Shown: positions 24,613 through 35,231 of the stretch, piece after piece | Numbering within the stretch: position 1 is the first letter of the stretch | Layout of the letters: each line of letters opens with the position of its first letter | Origin: Papilionanthe hookeriana x Papilionanthe teres | Taxonomy: Eukaryota; Streptophyta; Magnoliopsida; Asparagales; Orchidaceae | NCBI GenBank assembly: GCA_022702705.1 | Contig: CM040439.1 | Location: 31,746,930 to 31,810,929 of the forward strand | Direction: 5' to 3' | DNA: 64,000 nucleotides | The notes under the pieces: generated by a model | Told to the model about the DNA's origin: nothing | Seen by the model: the letters and a program-made list of their open reading frames with translations, nothing else | The model's database searches: none | Translations under genes and position numbers: made by a program

Positions 24613-25116
24613 GAAAAATTATTGCGTCCGGACAGCGTACGCAAAGTTATGTCCGGACTCCAATTATACGACGACACGTGTTCGTGTCGGCCTCATCCTT
24701 CAAAACACAAAAATACAACCCGCGGGTTTTATTGGCATATTCTGGATACTACCATAATACAACCGGAATATTCCAATACAACCGCGGAATATTCGAATAC
24801 AACCGCGGTTGTATTCGAATATTCCGCTGATTGTATTATGATACGGAATACTACCACAATAAAACCGGAATATTCCAATACAACCTCGAAATATTTGAAT
24901 ACAACCACGGCTTTATTTCTGTCGAAAAAATTAGGTCGGATCGGGCCGCGTGATTAAATTTGTCGGCTGTATTATGATAGTATTCTGAATATTCTAATAC
25001 AACCCGCGGTCAGTATTTTTGTGTTTTGAAGGATGAGACCGACACGAACAAGTGTCGTCCTGTAATTGGAGTCCGGATGTAACTTTGCGTACGCTGTCCG
25101 GACGCAATAATTTTTC
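24613..25116. mobile_element. 504-bp MULE-type miniature element
   Basis: Terminal inverted repeats of about 100 bp begin gaaaaattattgcgtccgg on both ends and continue through gacagcgtacgcaaagtta and gtccggactccaatta. It is flanked by an exact 9-bp direct repeat, ctccccacg, at 24604-24612 and 25117-25125. The size of the duplication and the long TIRs point to a Mutator-like non-autonomous element. The inside is a series of aatacaaccgcgg and ggaatattc repeats with a large palindrome and no coding capacity. It is inserted at the end of the PPR remnant, 120 bp from the large MULE. Confidence 0.88.
24784..24827. repeat. 44-bp perfect palindrome
   Basis: The stretch reads the same on both strands over 44 bp. 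It is centred on ccgcgg at 24803-24808, with arms containing aatattcgaatacaa. It lies at the middle of the 504-bp element and could extrude as a cruciform or act as a double protein site. Its function is unknown. Confidence 0.92.
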
Positions 25117-25245
25117 CTCCCCACGCCTCCCGAGATTATTTCACAGTATCATCATTTTTTTACCGTTTCAGAACACAAATAACGATACTTGTTATGCCAC
25201 GGGACTTTTAAAAGAAGTTTCTATTTGGGCAAGGTTTTTTATTAG

Positions 25246-25562
25246 GGAAAAAATTTACGTCCGGGCTCCGGACGCTGCGCAGCGTCCGTCAACGAATCGC
25301 ACAAAGCCACGTAGATTCGAGTGGTCCCACCCGTATTAAATTCGCTTAATAAGTGTGTCTGACCCGATTTCCCGGCCCGCTGCGGTACCACGCGTGAACA
25401 CCCTTTGTACAACCCGTATAAACAACGCGGGAGGGCCACGGTACCGCGGTTGTACCCTCGCCGTAACCCGCGTATAAACCCACAACGGAAGCAGCTGTAC
25501 ACCTAAAATAACGCTAATGAACCGGGCGTGTAACGTCGTCCCCGTGGTACTGCAGGTATAAA
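25246..25562. repeat. Left terminal inverted repeat of the MULE
   Basis: About 317 bp are closely similar to the complement of 33888-34204. The first 50 bp are nearly invariant and include an 18-bp perfect palindrome, ggacgctgcgcagcgtcc, at 25270-25287. Inner parts contain repeated cgtgtaac, ggtaccacg and cggttgtac motifs, which may be transposase-binding subrepeats. Similarity fades inside about 25562, although the gtgtaac motif continues to about 25665. Confidence 0.92.
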
Positions 25563-25761
25563 CCAGCAGTACAACGGATATAACCGCTCTGTAATATTCG
25601 CGTAACCCCCATGTAAACCCGTCAACCTCTGTACCGTGGGTGTAACCTATTTATAACCTCTGTGTAATCTTGTCTCCCGGCTGCCCGCGAAAACTGGTAT
25701 TTAAAGAGCTAGGGTTTACTGTTCTATTCCTACCTTGCGTCGACGGTAGTCCGAGCTGAAG

Positions 25762-28485
25762 ATGGATTGCGTAAACCAAAAGAACCATTTTTTTGAAGTT
25801 ATAGAAGAGAGCTTTCATGAGGAAACTCAAGAACAAGAAATGAGGATTAAAAAGGAGGTGTGCTTTGTGATCTCTGTATTTTTTTTTCGTCTTTGTTTTC
25901 CTTGTTTTTTTTTCTTTCTTTATTATTATTTTTTTAGACACAATGCTCACGTAGCCATTTTGTTATTGTTGTGTGTTAGTTGTATGCATATTTTTTTTTC
26001 TTTGTCTCATGGTTTGTAAAATGCTTACCTACGCTATATGTTATTGTTGTTTTTTTCACTCAAAAAAGATGAGATACTTGTTATTAATGTTTATGAAAAT
26101 GTCTTTTTTAACATTATTTTTTCATGTAATTCTATGTAGCATATTTTTATTTATTTTGCAACTACATTTGATGACCTTTTTTTTTGTTATTTGTTTTCCT
26201 TGTTTGGTCTTGAATCTTTTCTTAGTTTGAGCGGCAATGCTTACTTAGCAACTTTCTAGTAGATGTTTTTTTGTGGAGGTATGAAGTTGTTTGGTCGTGG
26301 AGGCATGTATGTAGTTGTTTGTAGTTGTATGTAGTGGTATGTATTTTATATGCAACTGTTTGACATTTTATTCTCTTGTTGCAGTTTGGTGGCAGTGAAG
26401 TTCTGTGGCGATCAAGTTGCAAAGATATTACTTCAAACGACGGTCCACAATGAGGAAGAAGCTTATGAAATATATTGTGCATATGCCCACCACATCAGAT
26501 TTAGTGTTCGGAAGGATCACATTAGCTTTTGGCGTAACTCCAAGAATATTAAGACGAAGGACTTCTTATGTGGAAAAACAGGATTCAAGAGAGAGTCGAA
26601 TATCGCAGAAACCGTTAAATACAAGAAATCAGAGTTATGAAGTGGTTGTCCGGCAATGATTCGATTCATTCTTGATGTCGAAGGCAATTGGTCAGTTAAG
26701 AAATTTATTGAATCACATAATCACACGTTAGCGAGCCCTGGTGATAAGCACCTATTGCGTTCGAGCAGAAAGATTGGTGAAGTCAATACAGAAGTGCTTA
26801 GATCGATGTTACAGTCGGGGATAAGACCAAAAGACGATTTCAACTTTCTAGCCAACGAAGTTGGTGGTGTAGAGAATCTGGAGTGTACAAAGATAAATGC
26901 CTTCAATTTCATCCAGAGAGAGAGGAGAGGTAGAATTGAAAAGGGTGATGCCAATGCGTTACTGCAGTTGTTCACAGAGAGACGTGCTTCAGATTGCATG
27001 TATGAGTGGGATTTCGAAGTTGATGATATGGTTAGGTTGATGAATTTTTTTTTGGAGCGACGGGACATCCCGGCTTGATTACAATTGTTTTGGAGATGTC
27101 GTCATTTTCGATACCAGCTATAGATTGAATAAATATAACTTATGATGCGCTCCTATTGTCGGTGTTAACCACAATTGACAGAATGTTCTATTTGGTGTCG
27201 GTTTTCTGTCAGAGGAGACGGTCGAGTCATTTAAATGGCTTTTTCAAACTTTTGTTAATATCATGGGTGACAATCATCCAATAACAATTTATATTGATCA
27301 GGATCAAGCAATGGCGAGAGCGATTGCAGAGATTATGCCACATACACGGCATAGATTATGTCAGTGGCACATATACAAAAAAATTGCCCGCGAAGATTCA
27401 ATACGGTGTGATGAACAAGTCAAACCATAGTCTTTTTTGTAAATGCATGCGTAACTGCGAGACTGAAGAGGAGTTTGATGAAACATGGGGTTTGATGATT
27501 CAGACAGGTAATCTGCAGGATAATCCGTGGCTAGCTGATATGTATAGAATCAGACACAAGTGGTCTACATTTTTTAATAAGGATGTTTTCGGAATGAGAA
27601 TTTTATCGACTCAGAGAAGTGAGTCGAGAAATAACATTTGTCATGGCGTCTCAAAACCCACAAGTTCCATCACAGATTGCTTCTTGGGAATTGAAAATGT
27701 CATGAAAACATGGAGGCGTAACGAGAGAGATGAGGACTTCAAGTGTGAGCAATCTGTGATAGCTCCTGTTGCAAAGAGTAGCCCAATACTGTGGCAAGCG
27801 GCAACATTTTACTCGAGGAATCTTTACACAATGTTTCAAGAAAACTTTCTTCACGGATCATGTGGGCTACAATTACATGTCTCTCCAAATGCAGAAAATG
27901 AATTTGTTATTCAGAGTTTTGACGAGCATAGGTCAAACACAACTTGGTTAGTCACAATTGACATTTTGAGTTTGGATATTCAGTGTAGTTGCAAGAAATT
28001 TGAAATGATGGGTGTACTGTGTGCACACTCATTGCGAGTCCTGAACTTTCTTCATGTCAAGAAAATACCTGATAAATATCTCCTTTTGAGATGGTATGCA
28101 AATGCAAAAAAGAGATGTATACAACAGGTACGAGTACAAGCATCTGCAACTAACAGATACGCGTAATGGGAGTCAAGAGGAACTAATATTTCAAACACAT
28201 ATGCAAAAAGTTGCCTATCAAATCACCAAAAAAGCAAAAGGAAATCCAGAAGCCGAGCAACACATGATAGCCGCCATGAAAAAGCTATCGTTCGATATTG
28301 ACCGCATATTGATTGGTAGAGGGCCTCATGGAAGTAAAGAAGATAATAAAAATAAGAAAAGGGTGGATAGTGAGTCCAACCTGAATGATCCAGCCAAAAT
28401 GCGGCCGAAAGAAGTGTCTAACGCTAGAATTAAAGGTTTTTGGAAAAAAAATAAAAGATCGAAAGGTAAATTTATTCAAATTTAA
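25762..28485 (+). pseudogene. FAR1/MULE transposase (mudrA-like), with frame breaks
   Basis: A probable first exon (25762-25857, MDCVNQKNHFFEVIEESF) is followed by a T-rich intron and a main coding stretch from about 26386. The domain order is as follows. A FAR1-type DNA-binding zinc region spans 26440-26740 (CPAMIRFILDVEGNWSVKKF, ESHNHTLASP). The MULE catalytic domain has DTSYRLN at 27110, IDQDQAMARAI near 27295 and an EEEFDETW acidic block near 27465, the likely DDE residues. A SWIM zinc finger follows (CSCKKFEMMGVLCAH, 27984-28030). The C-terminal tail is basic. It cuts and pastes the element by binding the TIRs. Breaks as written are TGA at 26638, a slip at the T-run near 27045, a stop near 27143 and a slip at the A-run near 27380. 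Two of the four breaks fall in homopolymers, so they may be assembly errors. Confidence 0.9.
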
Positions 28486-29230
28486 GTGTGCTCCTTTTTG
28501 AGATAATATGTTTCTCAAATATATTATAACATACAGGAAAGCAAAAAGAGGTTATCATCACCGAAGAGCCCGAGCCATTCTAATCTGGACAGGTGCCTGA
28601 TTTTCTAGCGCAGGTATAAATTTATAGCTGATTTTTTAAATTATAAGTTCTCTCAGCTGATATTTGGGTTTGCACTGCAGAATTTTTTTAATTCACGAAC
28701 CATAGATTCGTAAACCGCCATGATGAGCAACTCAGTTGCCGAGACAATTTTCCCGCAATCTTCTACCTTTTAAGGATATGCTGATGGTTTGGTGAAGGAT
28801 AGCAAGAAACATATGGACGCTATTCAATTTTAATGGATATGTTTTTATTGTCTGTAACAACTGGATATCAATGGATATGTTCTTATTTAGTTCTTATTGT
28901 GTTTAGGGTGATGTAGTGTAATATTCAATTTTAATGGATATGATTATATTGTGTCTGTAACAGCTGGATATCAATGTAATTTTCAATTTTAAGCTGTTGG
29001 TCTTCTTATATTTGGTCTTCTTATATTTCTTACTGAGATCCTATCGTGTTCCCAGGTTGCGGCTTTAAGCTGTTGCCCATAGATTTGAAGCATTTATCCA
29101 ATTGCATAACAACTTATACTCATTCCAATTTCTTCTAATTTAACATTTCTTGTTGCACCAACCTTTGCCTTCACATGCAAATAATAGGGTCAAGACTCAG
29201 CCAAACAGAAAAACATTTCCCATTGCACCA

Positions 29231-29412
29231 ACCTTTGCCAAATTGAACTTGCACAAATTGAACTTGCACAAATTGAACCTGCACAAATTAAACCTGCACA
29301 AATTGCACAAATTGAACCTGCACAAATTGAACCTGGACCTCCCAATTTCACAAAATTAAACCTGCACAAATTGCTCAAATTGAACCTGCACAAATTGCAC
29401 AAATTGCACATA
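29231..29412. repeat. Minisatellite, unit about 15 bp (TTGAACCTGCACAAA)
   Basis: Roughly a dozen imperfect copies of a 12-15-bp unit, aattgaacctgcaca with shortened variants aattgcaca, lie in tandem inside the MULE. Translation of this array gives the artificial LHKLN repeat protein. Confidence 0.9.
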
Positions 29413-29939
29413 CACATCCCAATTGCACAAAATTAGAATTGGATATGTAACCATTCAACATATATGAAGCATTTGACAAATCCGGCAATCTTGACAACTT
29501 AATATTGAGGAAACGGCATTACAGCCAAGAGTACATAAAATATCCAACTTCATCAACTACGTGCATTTGACAAAACCAACTTAAAATATCCAACTTCGTA
29601 CATTTGACAAAACCAACAATTACATTACAATAACATAAAATATAGGACCATAGATATTGGCTTCATCAACTTTGGCTTCATCAACCTTCAAGTCATCTTC
29701 ATCATCATCCAGAACACGTATAGATGAGCAACAACAGTTCCAGGCACATTGGCAGCAACCAAATAGAACAGGTATAGATGAGAAAGCAAGTATAGATGAG
29801 CAAGGAAGTCCCGATGCCTCAAACCTTGTTGCATCTGAGCGAACTTCAGAATCTGCAGCACTGCAGGGTACCGATCGTATCCATCAACACCTTCCTAAAT
29901 TGAAACGGTAAAAACTTTAGTAAAGAATTATTTTACATT

Positions 29940-30225
29940 CTGAAAGCAAAAAGTTTAGTAAAAACAGAAGCAAAAACTGAATCATGCTTTTGCAATAATG
30001 ACTTCTACCAAACTTTAGTAAAAACAAAAGCAAAAACTGAATCATGCTTTTGCAATATAATTGAAAGTAGTATAAACCACCATGCACAGCTTCAGGATAA
30101 CAAACTAAAAGTAGTATAAATCACCATGCACAGAAGCAAAAACAGAAGCAAAAACTGAAAGTAGTATAAACCACCATGCACAGCTTCAGGATAACAAACT
30201 GAATCATGCTTTTGCAATAATGAAC
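29940..30225. repeat. Complex tandem repeats inside the MULE
   Basis: Interleaved units recur two or three times each: aaaagcaaaaactgaatcat, gcttttgcaata, gtagtataaaccaccatgca and cagcttcaggataacaaact. Repeated local duplication is the likely origin. Confidence 0.85.
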
Positions 30226-30319
30226 TAAACATTATTTACTGAAAAACAAAGAAGAAAATTATATTCAACTATCAAAGATTATCTTACCTGAGTAAATCTT
30301 AAGCCAGCCACCAGTAATT

Positions 30320-33300
30320 TTAATTCAAATGTTGTCTTTTTTGTGACAAAGCGTACTTGCAAATCTCGTAACCGAATTCTGCTTTAAATAATGTCATAGA
30401 TTTCTGTGAGCTCATTTTTTCTTTCCAATGAACTTTACTCTTCTGAACCAGAGTTTCCATATATTTACAGACAAAGACACCACAATCGTCACTATTGCTT
30501 TGCCTTGGAAGAACTCGTTTTGCTACGACTTGCCAATCAGTCAAATCCTCGGCGAACGCGTCTCTCGCATCCCTCATAAAATGTGTAATCTGCACAAAAA
30601 AAATTTGTAAATTCATTAGAAATTACAATAAAAAAATTTATATACAAAGGAGCAATGGTTTCGTCGAAGTTATAACAATATCTCTGGTAATCGTCATATG
30701 CATCTTGTTGGGTAGGGAGTCATAGAATCTCCACTTTCGCTCCTTCAATACAACGAATAAGTAATGTCCAAGTCTTGATTATTAATTATTGGTATCAAAA
30801 TCAACTCGCGTTCGAACAGTTTCCTTCGTAATGTGTTCAACGAATCGTTTAACATTACCTACCTTCCAGATCTAGATAAGAAATACAATGTTGTATCAGA
30901 AATAATGTGACTTTTATATTATCTAGTTTTGTACTCAAATAAAAATGAAATTAATTTTTTGCCCAATGGCATGGAGACACGTATAGGTATGATTTTGTAC
31001 TGATCTGGTGCGCTGCATCTCTTTATCTCAAGTAGCATAGCAAAACAATCGATCTCCTCATTTCCCAACCAGCCATTACTCAGAAGTTGATCAAGATATG
31101 AACGAGTAAGTGAGACATTACCCGTCTCAACGAGTAGGTCAGATCTGCATTTTAAATAATATATTAATTCAAAGTAATTAAAGTAGAAACTTTGGAATTA
31201 AAAATATAACACACTAACAAATAACTGAATTTGCTACAGCAGCGATCGATTGTTTTCATCATATAATCTGGAATCAGTTGTCTACCGGGAAAATCGAGTA
31301 TTAATGCTGCTGGACGTGCCTATAAAACAAGTTTTTTTTGAAAATTTTTGACCTTTTTTAGGGATGTAACGGAGCTAACATACAAGGTGATAAAGTGTTC
31401 TCAAACCTTTTTAGGGATCTCCTGAGAATCAACATAAACTGTTGTAACAGATACGGTTGATGTAACGGAGCTAACGTCACCCAATGCTTGTGGATGGGCA
31501 ACCAATGAATCCCCAATATCTGCGGCTTCGAGGTTTTACTTCGTGGGATGGAGTAACATCAATCGTGTCTATTTTAGCTTGAACTCCGCAATCATTTCAA
31601 TTTTATTAATTGAATCTTTGTTTTGATGGTAAATATTAAAAGTACCAAAATTTTCACCTCGAAGCTTCCTCTCGTTTTTCTCGGCTTTTTTCGTCGTTCG
31701 AAAACCACGAATGGGGAACCTAGCCGCCTCTTTCTTCTATCTCGCTCTTTCCTTTATTCTTCGAATCAAACTTCCTTGTGCGGTCTGTTTGCCCCGTTTC
31801 ATTGAAGATCCAACTTCTGCTAGTATTTTTGATTTCTTCAAATCAATTATCTCGATTTTCAACTCATTTATTTCATTTTCGATATTTGTCGAGGTCCGAA
31901 AACAAGATCTCGAAAGTCTAGAAACATTTTATTCTGACATTTGAACAAATCATGTGTATCTTCAGAGCCATGTCTATGGATACTCTCAGGGTATGCATCG
32001 ACACATGTTGGATTGGGACCAACATTGTGAGGAAGTAAAGCGGGATCATCGTTGAACGGTGGCGAATTGGGAATTGGTTGACTCTCTTCGTAAACGGGAG
32101 GAGCGATTAATGTCGCTATCTTTCATTTGAATAAAAGAATCGTATACCTGCAAAAGGTATAATTTAAGGTGAATATCAATTAAACAATCGTGTTAACATA
32201 ATAACATGTAAATGAATAATTAACTCACATCAACAGTCCTGAGCTTCTAAAAAGCTAATTGAATCTTTTCACGGTTCCATTTCACTTGTTGTGGCCACCT
32301 CAGCATCCGTGGTCTAGCCTCAAGCAAAGCTGGCATGACCAATGACGTGTGCTCGTAAAACCAAAGCTGCGTCGATCATGAAAAAATAATTATTATATAT
32401 GTTACAGAATAACTGATTGTGATTTTCAAAATTACGATATTGAAACAAACCGTTAAAATGAAGATGAAACCCTTTAGGTATCCCAATGACTCGTCTGCTC
32501 TTACTTTCATGGCACTGACATTCAGTTGCTCTATTAGGGATCGGTGAATTGTAGCAGGCCAATTATAAGATGTAAAGGCGGCCACATTATTGCACAAAGA
32601 ACTCATTTCTTGCGATACTCTGAAGTTGGTAGATGGAAATAGTAAATTTGACATTAGAAATTTTATAAGTAATTGCAGAAAATTATGTGAGGACTCCCCT
32701 GGTGAAAAGTTCAGCAGTGCATCCTTTATTTGTACAGCATTCATGCTCCCAGGCGGAGCCTCGCTCCAACATGCAAGTGCGCCTTTATTGGGCATGCCAA
32801 TCAGCAGTGCCACCTCATCTGAATCAAAATGAACCTCTCTCCCTCCCAGAATGAACACCCGCCGATCAATATCCCAACACTTAATTATGTTCATCGTCAG
32901 CACTGGATCCTGAGGGTATGGTGGGAGCTCGAAGAATTGAACCAAATTCATCGCAACCAGTTCATTCCATGTTGGTTCATCAATTAATGGTCGGACCTTA
33001 TCAAGAACTTATCGTACAACAGATGGACGACATCTGTAGTTTATAGATCTAGTGCTAAGAAACCTGAAATAATACAATACACCACTTTAACATTACAAAA
33101 AAGTGATGAAAATACACATTTAAAACAAAAAAATAATAACATGTCATTTGTTGCAAAATGAAGTCATTCACAATCACATTTATCTTTCCCAATCAATAGT
33201 AAGCCTAGCTTTCATAAAAAAATTAATATCTAGATCCTGCCAGCAATGTTGAACTATAATTTATCAATGGATATACTAAAACATGAAATGTAATAGCATG

Positions 33301-33689
33301 AACTTCTTTATTAACATCACTACATATCAGCAAATTAAAATTGGTCATGGAGATCATTGTTCCTTGCATGGTTCACGAATAATAGAAATCATTTATAATG
33401 TGAAAAAGAGACATTAGACGCCGTAGGCAATTGGCCATGGCCACAAGCACATTAAATTTTTTTTTTTAAAATAAAATAAAAACCCTAACCGATAATGCAG
33501 CAGTGGTTGAAAGGCGGAACCAAGAAAATACCTAGACGTGGTGTCCATCTTCTTCGAAGTCTTCCTCTTCGTCGTTTTCGTTGTCTGTTGTGTCTCCGGC
33601 TTATCCGTCACTTCAACTTCCTCAACATTGCCCTCCTCGGGCCCTTCCAGGCTCGCGGCGAGTGTGATCTCTGTGCTTTCCTCCGCCAT
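30320..33689 (-). pseudogene. ULP1-like (C48) cysteine protease gene carried by the MULE
   Basis: The minus-strand gene has several exons. Exon 1 spans 33532-33689 (MAEESTEITLAASLEGPEEG, acidic then a KRKTSKK basic patch). Exon 2 spans 32451-33063 (VRPLIDEPTWNELVAMNLVQ, REVHFDSDEVALLIGMP; the mobile-domain-like N-terminal part seen in transposon ULP proteins). Exon 3 lies near 32228-32371 (LWFYEHTSLVMPALLEARPR). Protease exons occupy 31330-30320. The C48 core is visible as YLFVVLKERKWRFYDSLP (near 30760, catalytic His/Asp region) and QSNSDDCGVFVCKYME (30490-30530, oxyanion Gln and catalytic Cys). C48 proteases remove SUMO-like modifiers, but the role in MULEs is unknown. A TAA at 33009-33011 in exon 2 and a stop near 30790 break the frame as written. 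Confidence 0.85.
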
Positions 33690-33887
33690 CCTATGCAACG
33701 AAAAACCCTAGAACGAGCAACGGGGTCGGAGCTACCTGCGCGCAAACTCTTTCGAAAATGCCCTTCGGGCATTTTACTGTAGGTTAAAACCCTAAAATGT
33801 TATTTTCACCGGAGTTACACGCGCGGTTCATAGATATTACGTACGCGGTACCACGATTTGGTAAGGTTATAATAGATTTACACGAGG

Positions 33888-34204
33888 TTTACACCGGCGG
33901 TACCATGGGGACGACGTTACACACGCGGTTCATTAGCGTTACTTTAGGTGTACAGCTGCTTCCGCTGTGGGTTTATACGCGGGTTACGGCGAGGGTACAG
34001 CAGCGGTACCGTGGCCCTCCCGCGTTGTTTATACGGGTTGTACAAAGGGTGTTCACGCGTGGTACCGCAGCGGGCCGGGAAATCGGGTCGGGCACACTTA
34101 TTAAGCGAATTTAATATGGGTGGGACCACTCGAATCTACGTGGCTTTGTGCGATTCGCTGATGGACGCTGCGCAGCGTCCGGAGCCCGGACGTAAATTTT
34201 TTCC
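33888..34204. repeat. Right terminal inverted repeat of the MULE
   Basis: This is the complement of the left TIR, ending cgtaaattttttcc and followed by the ttttattag duplication. It contains the same 18-bp palindrome (34163-34180) and arrays of gttacacgcgg-like subrepeats, which extend inward to about 33800. The TIR of a MULE normally also holds the promoter of the adjacent gene, here the protease-like gene that starts at 33689. Confidence 0.92.
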
Positions 34205-34271
34205 TTTTATTAGGGGAGGTGCAGGGTCACAAATAAACTGAGCGTTTGAGATGCTACTTGTGGCTTAGCTC

Positions 34272-35231
34272 GGCTCGACTAGATAATACTGTCATTGATG
34301 GGTCCCAAGCCACATATGCGAAATGTAGAGGGATGTGTTAGGGTTTAGGGTAAATTTGTTAAAATTTCATGACATAAATTCTTTAAATTTTTGTGTAAAT
34401 TTTAGGGCGTCCTTGGAAGTGATGTGCTGCATGGTTTGAATACAGTGAAAAGTGCACAAATGCCCTTACATTGATGCGCAAGTGTAGTGTCAACTATGCA
34501 AGTGTTCTCATATTGCAGACGAATGTGGGTAAATAAGTTAGTTTATGAAACTAATATTAGGATAAAATCCTAGAATATAGATACACTCCTAGGTATATCA
34601 ATGGAATTAGTTAATATTGTGGTTCATTGGAAGATAAATATCTTATGTATTCAAGAAATTGAATGAGTTGGAGAAAATACTAAGGATAGGTATAGTTATA
34701 CGGACACATTGGTAGAGTAGTAGAAGATTTTAGAAATATTCATGGTGCATAGGCTCGACTAGATAACACTGTCATTGATGGGTCCCAAGCCACATATGCG
34801 AAATGTAGAGGGATGTGTTAGGGTTTAGGGTAAATTTGTTAAAATTTCATGACATAAATTCTTTAAATTTTTGTGTAAATTTTAGGGCGTCCTTGGAAGT
34901 GATGTGCCGCATGGTTTGAATACAGTGAAAAGTGCACAAATGCCCTTACATTGATGCGCAAGTGTAGTGTCAACTATGCAAGTGTTCTCATATTGCAGAC
35001 GAATGTGGGTAAATAAATTAGTTTATGAAACAAATATTAGGACAGAATCCTAGAATATAGATACACTCCTAGGTTTATCAATGGAATTAGTTAATATTGT
35101 GGTTCATTGGAAGATAAATATCTTATGTATTCAAGAAATTGAATGAGTTGGAGAAAATACTAAGGATAGGTATAGTTATACGGACACATTGGTAGAGTAG
35201 TAGAAGATTTTAGAAATATTCATGGTGCATA
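34272..35231. repeat. 480-bp tandem duplication covering a LINE 5' end
   Basis: The units 34272-34751 and 34752-35231 both start ggctcgactagataa and end aaatattcatggtgcata. I count seven substitutions and no indels between them. Each unit holds about 20 bp of flanking DNA and roughly the first 460 bp of LINE copy C. Confidence 0.93.

Larger units (their letters stand above)
28486..30319. other. Non-coding centre of the MULE
   Basis: This is the region between the two convergent genes. It contains repeated tggatatcaatg and ttctta-type stretches (28830-29030), a minisatellite (29231-29412) and a complex repeat block (29940-30225). Small open frames here are made by the repeats and show no family resemblance. 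Confidence 0.7.
25246..34204. mobile_element. 8,959-bp Kaonashi-type Mutator-like element (MULE)
   Basis: Long terminal inverted repeats (25246-25562 and 33888-34204) start ggaaaaaatttacgtccggg. An exact 9-bp target duplication, ttttattag, flanks them at 25237-25245 and 34205-34213. The element carries a FAR1/MULE transposase gene on the plus strand and a ULP1-like (C48) cysteine protease gene on the minus strand, pointing towards each other. This is the composition of ULP-carrying MULEs known as Kaonashi in Arabidopsis and related elements in other plants. The exact duplication and well-matched TIRs imply a fairly recent insertion, although both genes as written have frame breaks. The middle (28486-30319) is non-coding with short tandem repeats. 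Confidence 0.93.

Noticed and set aside
25242..25502. 86-codon frame repeated at both ends of the MULE
   Set aside because: It appears twice because it lies in the terminal inverted repeats; its text does not resemble any protein family and follows the subrepeats.
29150..29359. Small proteins made of LHKLN repeats
   Set aside because: They are translations of the minisatellite inside the MULE and have no independent support.
30320..33689. Protease gene as an ordinary host SUMO protease
   Set aside because: It lies wholly between MULE TIRs, opposite a MULE transposase, with the mobile-domain-like N-terminus of transposon ULP proteins and frame breaks.
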